A DNA stretch of 64,000 nucleotides, from assembly GCF_027943255.1 (NCBI RefSeq), contig NC_072897.1, positions 38,600,044-38,664,043 on the forward strand. Reading direction: 5' to 3'. The notes beneath the pieces were generated by a model, which saw only the letters and a program-made list of their open reading frames with translations, searched no databases and was not told the origin of the DNA. The stretch is from Anastrepha obliqua (Eukaryota > Arthropoda > Insecta > Diptera > Tephritidae). Shown in pieces: positions 21,608 through 32,843 of this stretch. Each line of letters begins with the position of its first letter. The first letter of the stretch is position 1. The position numbers were made by a program, and so were the translations under genes.

Positions 21608-21994
21608 ATGGGCCCCGGTATGATGAAAAAAGCAATTGTAGCTGTTAGCAATGAGGCGATGGGCACACTTTTTGCATCAAAGACTTTTGATGTGCCACGT
21701 TTTACATTACAAAGGAGTAATGCTTCCCCTAGCCTACTTTTAAGAACCCCACTTGGACGTAAGCCAATACTGGACGAAGCCACGGAAAAATACCTTGTAA
21801 AATATACATTAGAAATGGAATCAAGACTTTGCAGCCTCACAAGACACGATATTTGTTCCCTGGCGTTTCAATTGACGGATTTTCAATGTGCCGAACAAAT
21901 TTTCGATCCTCAAGCAATTTGCAGGGAAACGTTGGCTGCATGGAAACGTTGGCTGTCTTTTAATAGAGTAATGGGTTCACAAAAGAAAATGTAA
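21608..21994 (+). pseudogene. Pogo/Tigger-type transposase, N-terminal fragment
   Basis: A psq-type helix-turn-helix remnant (FDVPRFTLQRS) is followed by LGRKPILDEATEKYLVKYTL and MESRLCSLTRHDICSLAFQL. This pattern is typical of the region between the psq and CENP-B DNA-binding domains of pogo-like transposases. The DDE catalytic domain is absent; the frame ends at 21994 and no continuation is seen. It is non-functional. Confidence 0.6.
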
Positions 21995-22127
21995 ATATTT
22001 GATTTACTTGAGAATCACAAATTTCCACCATCTACTATACAGAATGTGGATTTATATTAACCTAAATTTAATATTTTTTTTTTCAAATAGTCAACCAAGA
22101 AGGTCATTAATTAAAAAAAAATATATA

Positions 22128-22700
22128 TTGGGTGAGCCATGAAAAATTTGCTTTTTGAATCGGCTATAAAAAAAAAACTAATCAATATTTTTGTATATTT
22201 TTTATATTTGTTTTTTATTTTGAAGATTAAACATTGTCATTTATGAATGAGAAATAATATCGTTCAAATGACTGCCACGACTGGCTTTACAGTAGGCCAT
22301 TCGATCAACCCAATTTTTAAGCACATTTTCGATTGTTTGGGCTCCAATTTCATGAATGGCAACTTCGATTTCGTGTTTTAAAGCATCAATCGTCTCTGGA
22401 TGGTTCGCATAGCACTTGTCCATTTGCTTCTCTACAGTAACGTGTGGATTTTCTGAGCCCCAAATCCGACAATTTTGCTTATTGACGTAGCCACCGATGT
22501 GAAAATCGGAAAAGAAGAAGAAGACTCACCACTTTGGAAATAGGTTTTCAATATTTCCCAATTTTGTTCAAGCGCATAGCGTCCCATTTCGTAAATGTCA
22601 AATCTTTAAGTAAATTATGAACACATTTTACATGTCATTTGTGTTACCATTCTCAAAAAAATAGGTGGCTCAAAAAGCAAACGCTATATGGCCCACCCTG
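22128..22700 (-). mobile_element. 573-bp non-autonomous DD41D-related element
   Basis: The ends ttgggtgagccat (22128) and, inverted, cagggtgggccat (22700), both followed by tgctttttga, are flanked by TA (22126-22127, 22701-22702). The minus strand 22423 to 22241 encodes the transposase C-terminus (YANHPETIDALKHEI ... SRGSHLNDIISH). This resembles the C-terminal domain of the DD41D proteins here, but the catalytic part is deleted. It sits inside the pogo-like element. Confidence 0.7.
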
Positions 22701-23071
22701 TATATGAACAAATTCATTGGCTTATTATTAACTCTTACAATTGTTTTTGGTGATTTTATCTAGTGGCCCACTTTACCCGAATACCCTGAGCCACATTTCC
22801 CACCATTTTTCTTTTCATCAACTTTTAAGGTCGTTTCAGTTTTCCTATATTATCAGACGAAAACGATTATGTTTAGTAGGGTATATTTTGCAATAAAATA
22901 TAAAGATAATTCAATATCTGTCAGAAAGAAAAAAAGATAGCTTCTTCATTTCGATTATTTTGGCAAAAAATAATATCAAGATAAAATGGTGCCCAAAATA
23001 CCCGACTTTCGTTTATTATAGGTATAAAACATAATTATTGTTTTTACAGACCACTTAGATCTAATATGAGC

Positions 23072-25500
23072 TTAAGTTAATTTAAGATGAAATGGATAAG
23101 TATTGCATAACGATCTATTAGGAATATGGAAGTAAATGCAACGTAATAGGGATGAATAGTCAATTTCTCCTTTGATTACACTAAAAACAAAAGACAGTGA
23201 GAGTATAGACCTTCTACTCTCTAGAGACTTTAAGTTAATTAAAATCAAACGAGAATGATAGGAAGGGATAGGATTTGAGAATTTTAACGACCTGAGAGCA
23301 TATTTAAGGAACGTGTTCCGTACACGTTCAATTCTCTCAATAGCAAATTGGTGGCAAGGTCTCCAGATAAAAGTTGGATATTCTAATCTAGAGCGAACGA
23401 AGGAAGTGAAAAGTAGTTTGTGAGTGTAAGGGTCCGAGAACATCGAGCTATTACGCCGTATAAAACCTGAGACTGAGTAAGAAGTGGACACAATATCACC
23501 CCTAGATCTTTGAATTCATGAACAGATTGAAGTAAAGTATTATCAATGCTGTAAGATGACTGGAAAACCTTTTGAGTTTTAGCGAAGGTGGCATGAAAAC
23601 ATTTCTTAATATTTAGAGAGATGCCTGAGTTACTGTACTAACGAAAGAGCGCATTAATTTCCGTTTGCAACATCCTCATTTTTTCTAATGACCGAAAATA
23701 TTTTCAAATCATCAGCATACAAAAGAAAGTTGGCAAATGAAAAACAGGTACAAATATCATTAATAAATAGAACGTAGAGAGTAGGGCCCTAAAATACTGC
23801 CTTGTGGCACCCCTGAAGATGCAATGAAATGTTCCGAACATTCATCCTCAATCGCTACCACACATCGTCTATCAGATAAATAAGATTTCAACCATTGAAA
23901 GAAAACGGAATGGAAACCAAGCGATGCTAATTTACGTAAAAGAATTGTATGAGAAACTCTATGAAATGCTTTAGAAAAGTCCGTGTAACCACAATCGACT
24001 TGAAAACCTTCAGCAAAAGTTCCAAAGCAGTATTCACCAGGTTGGAACTGTAGACCTACCCGAAATAAATCCATGCTGATTGGGCGAGATTAAGCTCTTA
24101 GCTGGAAAGTACATTTTTTCTTTTACAATTCCTTCGAAAAGTTAGAAAGCTTCGAGATCGGGCTATAGTTGCACACATCGTTTTTTTGGCCACTCTTGAA
24201 AGTAAGAGTGATAGTTGTGATTTTCCAATCGTTGATAAAAACTCCCGAAGATAGAGATTTATTAAAAACTAATTTGAGAGGACTGACAATAGCCGGGCAG
24301 TTTTTAAGAAAAATTACGCACAGCCCATCCTTATCAGTCTGCGAAGAAGGTTTTAATCCCGAAATCCCATTCTCAATGCCCAGAGAAACCAGGTTTAAAT
24401 AGCCAAAATTCAAAGATGAAGATGGATTATCATGACAAGGAGAAAACGAGTACGTATCATCACTAGTGAAATTAGATTTGAAATAATCGGCAAACAAATT
24501 AGTTACGTCCACAGGAGTATACGCTAATTTGTCATTATAGTGAACCGCAGAAAGGACTCGAGCGCTTGACTTTTTAGATTTATTATAACAAATCGCCAAA
24601 TGGCCTTGGGATTAGACTTAATATTCTCTTCAATCCGAAGAATATAGTTCCTGTATAAAAGTATATTCCATATCCTATATCATATATATATATCCAGAAA
24701 GCAAATCTTCCCAATTGATGTCATGTAAATTGCTGTTTAACCTAGAAAAGTCACAAGAGAGAAATTGAAAGCTATTGTCTCGTCTTGTTTACTACTCGCA
24801 AACTCGTAAAACTCGACGTTAAGCATTCAAGTGATGTTTATCAGCAGGCGAGAGGTATGAGAAACATTCAGAGATAGAACTTTTAATATTAGCGCTGACG
24901 AATATGAGATTAAGAATTCTATTAAGCTTATTTTCGAAAGAATTAATTTGTACTAAATTAAGGCTTAATAGATTATCAATTACATATGATTCTAGTAATG
25001 ATGTGACATTAGTTGGGATTAGACTGTGCTTACAGAAGTTAGTAGACCAAGAAACATTCGGAAAATTAAAATCCCCAAAAACACGAATATGGTTATCATT
25101 AACCTTATTTATGACTAGGCAAACAATGTTGTCCGTATGCGACTCGATGCGATCAAAATTACTATTCGGCGGTATGTAAGATACAAGTAAGTATAAAGAG
25201 CCATATCGAGATGATCCTTTTATACAAACACACAATTGATCAAGAATGGGATCCTCATTTAAAAGCGAGATATGGAATGCTTGTAGCTTACGTTGCACTG
25301 CAATGAGAACTCCATCCCCTAAAGAGCAACCCGTACTTTCTACATAGGTCTTTCCGAAAAACACTATATAAATTTGAGTCGAAGTATTCATCGTCAAAAA
25401 AGTTAGAATTGAGCCAGATTTCAACAAAAATGATAAGGTCAAAATCTAAATGAGAACTACGGGAGCGAATTGTCTCCGACTTAGTACGAATGCCACCCAT
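23072..25500 (-). pseudogene. CR1-like ORF2: endonuclease and RT, broken
   Basis: The endonuclease block (25500 to 24819) shows LDFDLIIFVEIWLNS (usually E-T-W-L), LLVSYIPPNSNF, IRVFGDFNFPNVSW and LNLIFVS, but the late SDH is SPADKHH. RT shows SGLKPSSQTDKDGL (PGPDGI region), SPISKLSNFSKEL, DFSKAFHRVSHTILL (first Asp retained), SSGVPQGSILGP and an intact YADD at 23708-23719. The C-terminal thumb (SYSVSGFIRRNSSMFSDPYT; FVRSRLEYPTFIWRPC) follows. There are at least four frameshifts or stops. No RNase H is present, as usual for CR1/jockey types. Confidence 0.8.
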
Positions 25501-25559
25501 ATTCTGAAAATAAATGTTTAAATGATTTAGTGATGCACAAGTACTATTGCAATTGGCTA

Positions 25560-25942
25560 AATTATTTTGCCTGGACGATCTTCCTTTTGAAAAAAATTTA
25601 AAGGGTGGACCTTGACGTCAGCAGACCAAACGGACGGTTTTAGAACTTGGTGAAACAATGATGGCGGAACCCCTAGCTTAAAATTAATTTTTTTTAAACT
25701 TTGGATATCAGTATCCTTTTTTATCAGCTTAAAACATGGAATCTGATTTTTATCAATATTTGCATTTTGGCAACATAAGAAATTATATGATCCTCAGTTA
25801 TAGAAGGTTTAAAGGGCGCAAGATGTAACCACTTATTGGTAGCTACTACATCAAGCTCAGTACTTGAATTAAGACCAATAACTACATCCCGAGAGCTTTT
25901 ATTATTTTTACACCTTCGCCCTTGAATAGTTGTCCACCAATA
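25560..25942 (-). pseudogene. CR1-like ORF1, C-terminal part
   Basis: Minus-strand reading gives SSRDVVIGLNSSTELDVVAT then KWLHLAPFKPSITEDHIISY. The W-x-H-L-x-x-F-x-x-x-x-T-x-x-x-I pattern is characteristic of the ORF1 C-terminal domain in CR1-like elements of arthropods. Later pieces near 25620 (PPSLFHQVLKPSVWSADVKV) are in another frame. It abuts the MITE at 25943 and continues on the far side. Confidence 0.6.
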
Positions 25943-26958
25943 GTCCAGTCAAAAGAGGATTTAACTTCGTAATTTTAGGAGTATGCGAGTTTATGGTTTT
26001 ATTATGTAAAGCCCATCACTGTGAACTTAAGTTTGAGTTTTCGGGGTCGGGAGTTGTGTCCCGCGGCCACCATCTTGGAAATAAGGGTGCAACTGGTTTT
26101 TTGCGATTATCTCGTGAATTTCGAAAGTTACGAAAATTTTGTAATTCAAAACGTTTTATTGTAAAATTAATAATAAAAAAGTTATAAACAAAATTACGCG
26201 AAAAATTAAGGAATGCATTGTTTTAAAGCGTAATAACTTTTTTTTTATTGATTTTATGGAAAATATACATCAGAGCTTTTTTATAGAGCATTCTTTTGTG
26301 AACATTTTTGTCTAAAAGCTTTTTCCGCTATCTTTATTTAGTCGTATGATTTTGAGCTGCTAAGCGGAGCAACCAATACATTAGCGAAGCGCGTACATGA
26401 TTACACAGGCCGACAAAATTTAACCAACATTCAGACCCAGAAACCAGACTATATATTTCCCAAGGTTTATGATGCGCTAAATCCAAATCTGGCCTCAGAA
26501 TTGCTCTATCAGCTCTGGTTTTCGAGATATCCTAACCTAAAAGTGCAAAAAACACCATTTTTGCCCATATTTGAGGTTATGTAGCCTTGCAGATGTTTTC
26601 TTTCACCAAAATTAAAGGATGGCATCTTTAAATACAATCCTTCTTTTTTCAAATGGCGTTTTGTTTGCTCAAATATCATTTTTTTTCGCAGAGATATCGC
26701 ATTTTGACATTTTCATTATTAATTTTACAATAAAACGTTTTTTATTTTACAAAATTTTCGTAGCTTTCGAAATTCACGGGATAATCGCAAAAAACCAGTT
26801 GCACACTTATTTCCAAGATGGTGGCCGCGGGACACAACCCCCGACCCCGAAAACTCAAATTTAAGTTCACAGTGATGGGTTTTACATAATAAAACCATAA
26901 ACTCGCATACTCCTAAAATTACGAAGTTGGCTATTTTTTTCGTCTCTTTTGACTGGAC
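25943..26958. mobile_element. 1016-bp MITE with about 235-bp inverted arms
   Basis: The arms 25943 to about 26190 and about 26700 to 26958 are inverted copies of each other at high identity, starting gtccagtcaaaagag. TA flanks both ends (25941-25942, 26959-26960). ORF1 of the CR1-like element lies on either side. The centre (26190-26700) has no coding feature. The transposase source is unknown; TA duplication suggests Tc1/mariner-type mobilisation. Confidence 0.75.
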
Positions 26959-27180
26959 TACAAGTTTGAGTACGTATTTGTTCGCTAGCTTCGGGAACAA
27001 TGCTTTGATTGGCTCCCGCAATCGGCATGTTGATGTGAGCAGCAGCAGCATCAACAATAGTTGAAGAAGCAGAGAGAGTAGGCGGAGTTGAAATGTTGAT
27101 ATTAGCAGCGGCGGCAGCAGCATAACCAGAGCATAACTGAGCGAAGCAGTGGGTGCAGAAGTCGGCATCAATACACTAAC
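26959..27180 (-). pseudogene. CR1-like ORF1, middle part
   Basis: Two overlapping minus-strand frames: VSVLMPTSAPTAS at the right edge, then NINISTPPTLSASSTIVDAA ... INMPIAGANQSIVPEASEQI up to the MITE. The composition (Ser, Thr, Ala, Pro rich) fits the low-complexity linker of a non-LTR ORF1. The first stretch is repeated on the far side of U as VSVLTATSAPTV. Confidence 0.5.
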
Positions 27181-27389
27181 AGCAGAGAATGTTAATGCAA
27201 TGAGAAGGTGCAAATGTTACTGTGAGCTTTTTTTAGTACAATTGAGATTTGAAAGATTTGTAAGGGAATTTAGCACACCGAGTTTATAGACACCTCACTG
27301 ACTTTTGCCCACACAAAAATTAGAAACACCACACATCTTTCACCTCAACACACAACACATTTCTCACCTCGACATTAAACCAATTAAAT

Positions 27390-27760
27390 TTTTACTATTT
27401 TCGTATTTTTGAAATAATAAGCGAATACGTAACATTTATTACATAATTTTTTTTTCAATTACATTAAAAAAAACGAATTAAAAAAAAAAAATTAATAAAG
27501 AAAGTTTACGCCGGGAATTGAAATCAAGTCTACCATGTGGCGAGGAAAAATAGGCGGTGCGTTTATTTCTTCGACTGCTTATTTTTTTACCATTTTGTTA
27601 CTTTTGAAATGATAAGCGGATACATAAAATTTATTACAAATTTTTTTACGATTACATTAAAAAAAAATTTAAAAGCGAAAACAAAAAATTTGCGCCGAGA
27701 ATTGATGGCGAGTCACGTGGGGAGGATATATACGCAGAGCGTTTATTTCTGCGCCTGCGT
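27390..27760. repeat. Two tandem units of about 190 bp
   Basis: The unit 27390-27585 (gataagcgaatac..., a poly-A stretch, tttacgccgggaattga..., tgcgtttatttcttcg) is followed by a diverged direct copy at 27587-27760 (gataagcggatac..., tttgcgccgagaattga..., gcgtttatttctgcg). Confidence 0.7.
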
Positions 27761-28857
27761 TGTGAACAAAAGGTTTGTGGTGTCTTAGTAGATATGTATG
27801 TATGTATGCGCGCGACGCGAATAAGTTGTAATAAATTATGAAAGTAATTCATGAAGTTTTTCATTACATAGATTCATAAATGAACGTATACTCTATATGT
27901 ACATATATGATGGTATATGACAATATACATAATATGTATGTATGTATGTACAAGTCAATAGGAGGTATTTGCATTCAGAAAAAAAGAACGGTTTAAGATA
28001 AATCAACACTTATTTTATATTGTATGCCACTTTATAGTTAATGTATTCGACAGCATTTACTTACATATGTATGTATGTATGTACATTTGTATATGAAAAA
28101 CAATAATGCACAAGCGCAAGAACATCATCTTCCTTTCATACATATGTACATATGCATGTATGCCCAATAACCCTGACCATGTCACAGCACATCACATTCT
28201 TACAAGAAATCAAATACACATACGCACTAGTGAACAAGTTTCTTCCTAACAAGTGCAAAAACAATTCTGCTCTATGTATGTATATATACCCACTTTATGT
28301 CCTAGCATATATACATACATATGTATATACCTACTTGCCTTCGAAACTTCCTACAAAATAATTGCATTCATATGTTACTACATCCATGCACGTTCATACA
28401 TTCATGCATATACATATGCGCGGGCACAGCGCTCCCTTCTTGCTTCCGTGTACTTTTGTCTTTCACCAGTCGATATTCCTAATATTGTACTTACAAAACA
28501 CAATACTTTGATAGACGCAAAAGCAACAGAAAGCGCAACGCGATGGCCGCTTTGCCACCATACATTCTAAAATGTTCTAGAACACAACAAAAACACATAC
28601 CTCACATGCGCATGTCGCCCGAAGCTAAAATCTAAGCCCACCGACTACAAAAACAAAATACATTCGTAGATCAGTCGCAGTGGCCATGATTCTATCAGCG
28701 ACGGCGCTGAACAATTTAGAACAAAAACAAAGAGTTCATTCATAAGTTCGAGCTCATATTTCAATTTCATTCATAAAACGAGCCGCAAATATGCCAGTTT
28801 TCGCGACCATTCGAAAAAAGTTAATATTGGAATATTTCGCGTGGAATTATTTGCCAA
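27761..28857. other. Repeat DNA of U without genes
   Basis: The stretch is rich in acatatgtatgta. From about 28470 it resembles 15355-15530, and from 28600 it resembles the minus strand of 17170-16870. No coding feature is supported. Confidence 0.4.
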
Positions 28858-30950
28858 TCTATACTAATATTATAAAGAGGAAAACTTTGTTTGTTTGTTT
28901 GTTTGTAACGAATAGGCTCAAAAACTACTGGACCGATTTTAAAAATTCTTTCACCATTCGAAAACTACATTATCCAGGAGTAATATGGATTACATTTTAT
29001 TTTGGAAAAAAATAGGGTTCCGTAAGATATTTGGATTTTTCGGACACAAACTGAAAAAAATCTTATATATAAAATAAAGTCAACTTTTTGTGTGTGTTCG
29101 CTAACCGGCCGTGTCTGCACCGAATTAAACCAAACTTACACACATAGTTAAGAAGGTATTGAAGATGGTTTCCGTATAGTTTGGATACCTATTGGTAGAT
29201 AGGGCTCGAGATATAGGTCAAAACGTGGACCCGGGTAACCTTTGGATGTGTATGTACAATATGGGTATCAAATGGAAGCTGTTGGTGAATGCTTTAGTTC
29301 AGAGTATTTCCATCCGCTCCGTGACTAGGGTCTCGAGATAGAGACCAAAACGTGGACCCTAGAATGTGTTTGTACAATACGGATATCAAATGAAAGCTGT
29401 TGATAAGTGCTTTAATACGGGGTAATTTTCATACCTATTGATGACTAGGGTCTGGAAATATATGCCAAAACGTGGACCCGCCGTGTCTTTGCACCGAATT
29501 AAACCAAACTTACACACATTGTTAAGGAGGTATTGAAGATGGTTTCCGTATAGCTTGGATACCTATTGGTAGAAAGGGTCTCGAGATATAGGTCAAAACG
29601 TGGACCCGGGTAACCTTTGGATGTGTATGTACAATATGGGTATCAAATGGAAGCTGTTGGTGAATGCTTTAGTTCAGAGTATTTCCATCCGCTCCGTGAC
29701 TAGGGTCTCGAGATAGAGACCAAATCGTGGACCCTAGAATGTATTTGTACAATATGGGTATCAAATGAATGCTGTTGATAAGTGCTTTAATACGGGGTAA
29801 TTTTCATACCTATTGATGACTAGGGTCTCGAGATATAGGTCAAAACGTGGACCCGGGTAACCTTCGGACGTGTATGTACAATATGGGTATCATATGGAAG
29901 CTGTTGGTGAATGCTTTAGTTCAGAGTATTTTTCATGCCGCTCCGTGACTAGGATCTCGAGATAGAGACCAAAACGTGGACCCTAGAATGTGTTTGTACA
30001 ATATGGATATCAAATTGAAGCTGTTGGTGAATGCCTTAGTACAGAGTATTTTTCATGCCGCTACGTGACTGGGGTCTCGAGATATAGGTCAAAACGTGGA
30101 CCCGGGTAACCTTTGGTTGTGTATGTACAATATAGGTATCAAATGAAAGCTGTTGATAAGTGCTTTAATACGGGGTAATTTTCATACCTATTGATGACTA
30201 GGGTCTCGAAATATATGCCAAAACGTGGACCCGCCGTGTCTTTGCACCGAATTAAACTAAACTTATGCACATTGTTAAGTAAGTATTGAAAATGGGTTTC
30301 GTAAAGTTTGGTTGTAATTCGGAGCAGTGGCAACGGGTACAGCGTTCTTTTGAGCCAGCCATAATGTCGCTTACTTTTTTAACGCTTGGGGCGGAACTGA
30401 ACTGTCAAATTGACAGTGTTAATTACAATGTGTCAATATTTCTTTCTGATTTGGATGCCATATGGAAAAAACGTAAGTGCAACATGTAAAAATTGTTTGT
30501 GAATTTTTTTGGAGTGGATTTTGGAACAGTGAATAATTTCTTACGAAATTTGAGAATTTAATGTGAAATCCTAATGAAATTATGTGTTCGTGGAAAAAAC
30601 AATTTTTTTCGTTTTTTTTTTTTAAATATAAATGGATAATGGTTAAAAAAGCTCCAATGCTTAATAAAACATATAAATTGAAACGAAAAATTCATGGATG
30701 ATCAGGAAAAAAGACGATTGTTTATTCATATGCGTTGATTTGAAATTTAAAAACAATCTTCTTTTTTCCTGATTTTCAATTTATATTTTATATTTACTCA
30801 AAAACAAATAGAAAAACAAAAAATATTGTTTATGCCAAAGCGCTTGAATAAAGAATAAAGAAATAAATATTATGAAAACCATATATTTTCTGTTCTAAAC
30901 CATATCTATTCTATTTTAGTGTGCCCAGCGAAGGGGGCCGGGTTTGCTAG
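28858..30950 (+). mobile_element. Non-autonomous Helitron, copy 1
   Basis: It begins TC-tatactaatattataaag (28858) and ends ...gggtttg-CTAG (30950). The host sequence reads ccaa|tatttg without duplication, exactly as in the unoccupied relative at about 16870 (minus strand). Insertion between A and T with 5'-TC and 3'-CTAG termini is the hallmark of Helitrons. Just inside the 3' end is a GC-rich gcccagcgaagggggccggg segment and, at 30698-30775, an inverted repeat (caggaaaaaagacgattgtt). There is no Rep/helicase gene, so it depends on a partner elsewhere. Confidence 0.9.
29220..30235 (+). repeat. Minisatellite-like array in Helitron 1
   Basis: Nine occurrences of caaaacgtggaccc (or a one-base variant) are spaced about 120-130 bp apart. 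Each lies in a unit with gagatataggtc or gagatagagacc, a tatcaaatg-aagctgttg block and a tgactagggtctcgag block. The same array, inverted, is in Helitron 2 (51770-52990). Two unit subtypes alternate, so the repeat grew in higher-order blocks. Confidence 0.8.
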
Positions 30951-31142
30951 TATTTGATAAATCTTGAATTTTTGTCATGTCAAGTGGCCGCGGCTCCGTA
31001 TGTATGTATGCACCCTTATATGTATGTAAATATGTCTTCTAATTGTTCGACAGTCGCGAGTTAATGCGACTTAGATTCCTTGAACAGTTCCAGCGAATTA
31101 CACATTTCTGTCCGCAAAGCCGCATATATGTGCCCTATGATC

Positions 31143-31560
31143 AAAAAGTACGGGAATGTTTAAATTAAATAAAACAAAGTTAAATTTAAGGCAAATTTAT
31201 ATTTTCTCCTTCAAAATATGACCCGTCTGAAGCAACACACATGTGCCAACGTTTAACCCAGTCCTCCAAACACCCCCGGCAGGCCGACATGGCCTTCAGC
31301 TCCTTCGTCGTATTCTCTTTGATCAGTGCGATGGCCCGTTACCATCATGCAAAATCCAAGAATTGTTTGCTCACATTTCCGGCCGTTTGCAACATACAGC
31401 ATCTCTCAAAGGCTTCAAAACGGATGAATAATATTCTTTATTGACTGTCTGGCCCGATGGAAGGTACTCATGGTGGACTATGCCTTGGCAATCGAAGGAA
31501 ACAGTCAACATCACCTTCCCGGTTCTTTTTGCTCATAGGGTATACATATCCCATCATCTT
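31143..31560 (-). pseudogene. Mariner remnant with internally deleted transposase
   Basis: The right end of the mariner starts tatgatcaaaaagtacggg. On the minus strand the reading is KVMLTVSFDCQGIVHHEYLP, SGQTVNKEYY, KPLRDAVCCKRPEM, an in-frame stop, NNSWILHDGNGPSH (second catalytic Asp present). A jump follows to the C-terminus KENTTKELKAM ... CLEDWVKRWHMCVASDGSYF. The third catalytic block and the N-terminal DNA-binding domain are gone. An almost identical scrap is at 54300-54680 (plus), and a third copy starts at the window end. Confidence 0.75.
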
Positions 31561-31599
31561 TTCACTGACGGACAAGAAGACGGTCGCAGTTGTTGTTTT

Positions 31600-32570
31600 T
31601 TATATGCATACATTTTGCGTTCGTTGAAGGTTTGTATATATTTATATATATACATATGCGTGTATGCGCGTTTGGCTTTCTGGATGCATCCATGGATATT
31701 AGAATATTTTCTCATCAATATGTGTATGTAAGTAGTTCAGATTTGACTGAAGAGATTAAATATAGGAATGCATATTCATATGATTGCCTTTATGGCTGTT
31801 TTACATATAAATCAATTCAAAAGAAGTATGAATAATTTTATATAGAAGATAGATTTATAAATAACAGGTATTAGAAAATCCTGAATACACTATTTTAAAT
31901 CAATTCTAATTAAACCAAATACAAAAAGTTAAATAAAAATATCGAACAAAGAAAAGTGTGTGCAGGATTTGAACCTGAGTCAAATATGGGACGATGTACG
32001 GCATACATGACACGTTTTTCACAATTGCGCTTAAGTATAATTACTAATGAAATTTTCTAAATCACTCATTTATTCGATTCGCAGTTTTATATGCACATAT
32101 TCTGCGTTAGTTGAAAGTTTGTATGCGTAATTATATGCATATGTATCTGTGTATGCGCGTTTGGCTTTCTGGACGGATATTAGAATGATATTTTCTCATC
32201 AATATAATTTGGATTTGATGAAAGAGATTAAAGACATATGTACATATTTTTTGTTCTGATTGATTTATATAAAAATCAGGTCATACTGGATGAACTATTT
32301 TATATCGAAAAGAAATTTCCATTTATGAAATCCAAAAAAAAAAAGTATTTTAAAGAAATTTTAATTAAAATAAACTCAACAATTTTACCAAACTTTCCTG
32401 GTTTGAATTGTAAAAAAAATGTGCAAGAAAAAAAATATGACTTCAGGACTTGAACCTGAATTTAATACGTGCCAAAAAACAAAACGAATAATTCGGCCGA
32501 CTTTAGCTTCTGCACCACAAATTAACTGCGCGGCCTTCTTAATCGCAAATTTATTCGCTTCGCTGTGGGC
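31600..32570. repeat. Two diverged direct units of about 480 bp with tRNA-like boxes
   Basis: Unit 1 (31606-32085) and unit 2 (32088-32570) share the order ttttgcgttcgttgaag-gtttgta / tgtatgcgcgtttggctttctgg / gatattagaa-tattttctcatcaat / gagattaaa, then a tRNA-like stretch. On the minus strand each ends with a B-box-like motif (ggttcaaatcc or ggttcaagtcc). They look like a duplicated SINE-like or tRNA-derived unit. The inverted copy lies at 49.9-51.05 kb. Confidence 0.55.
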
Positions 32571-32843
32571 ATGAAATAAGTCGATTTCCTTAGTAGTGTG
32601 CCGAAAAATCTTATGAAATTCCTCAGTAGTTTGGTAAACGCAGAAAAAATCTGAGTTCCTGTCCTAACGTGGTAAGTAAATATAGAAATCCCCCACTCGC
32701 GTCACTCGCATGGTAAATATCTGCAATTCCCCACTAGTGAGCAAAGTTGAGTTTAAAATTACCTTAGTATGAATCTACAAATTAGTACTCGAAAAAAGCT
32801 CATTTAACATTTGCTCCTTCTCATTGCATTAACATTCTCTGCT
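32571..32843. other. Right end of U, non-coding
   Basis: No coding feature. It carries the right inverted terminus of U (about 32792-32843) and matches 49845-50110 inverted. Confidence 0.5.

Larger units (their letters stand above)
21070..23019 (+). mobile_element. Pogo/Tigger-like element, degraded
   Basis: The left end region has gatcgggtattgtggc (about 21079) and the right end, read on the minus strand, has aagtcgggtattttgggcac (about 23009). Subterminal copies of gggtaatgtgg / cccactttaccc occur at 21099, 21455, 21500 and 22758. Such repeated subterminal sites and a CENP-B-type transposase relic inside fit a pogo-group Tc1/mariner element. A smaller element is inserted at 22128-22700. 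Confidence 0.6.
27181..32843. mobile_element. Unclassified element U with about 52-bp inverted termini (copy 1)
   Basis: The left terminus agcagagaatgttaatgcaa (27181) recurs inverted at 32843, and similarity runs about 52 bp inwards to gagctttttt. Outside, 35 bp of the CR1-like ORF1 (tgttagtgtattgaygscga...) is present on both sides with 33 of 35 bases identical, which could be a very long target duplication. Inside are a 190-bp tandem repeat, R-type repeat DNA, Helitron 1, a mariner scrap and two tRNA-like repeat units. A second copy starts at 49845. Confidence 0.5.

Noticed and set aside
28858..28940. (gttt)n stretch as a microsatellite of its own
   Set aside because: It is a regular part of the Helitron 5' end, present in all three copies.
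29220..30235. CRISPR-like array
   Set aside because: The units are long, adjacent and diverged, with no constant short repeat and unique spacers, and the context is a eukaryotic Helitron.
30286..30489. 67-codon frame MKMGFVKFGCNSEQWQR..., also at 51527-51730
   Set aside because: It is repeated only because both lie in the same Helitron; no start context or family resemblance, and it spans the non-coding 3' part.
31241..31444. Plus-strand frame MCQRLTQSSKHPRQ...
   Set aside because: The opposite strand encodes recognisable mariner C-terminus; this frame is its shadow.
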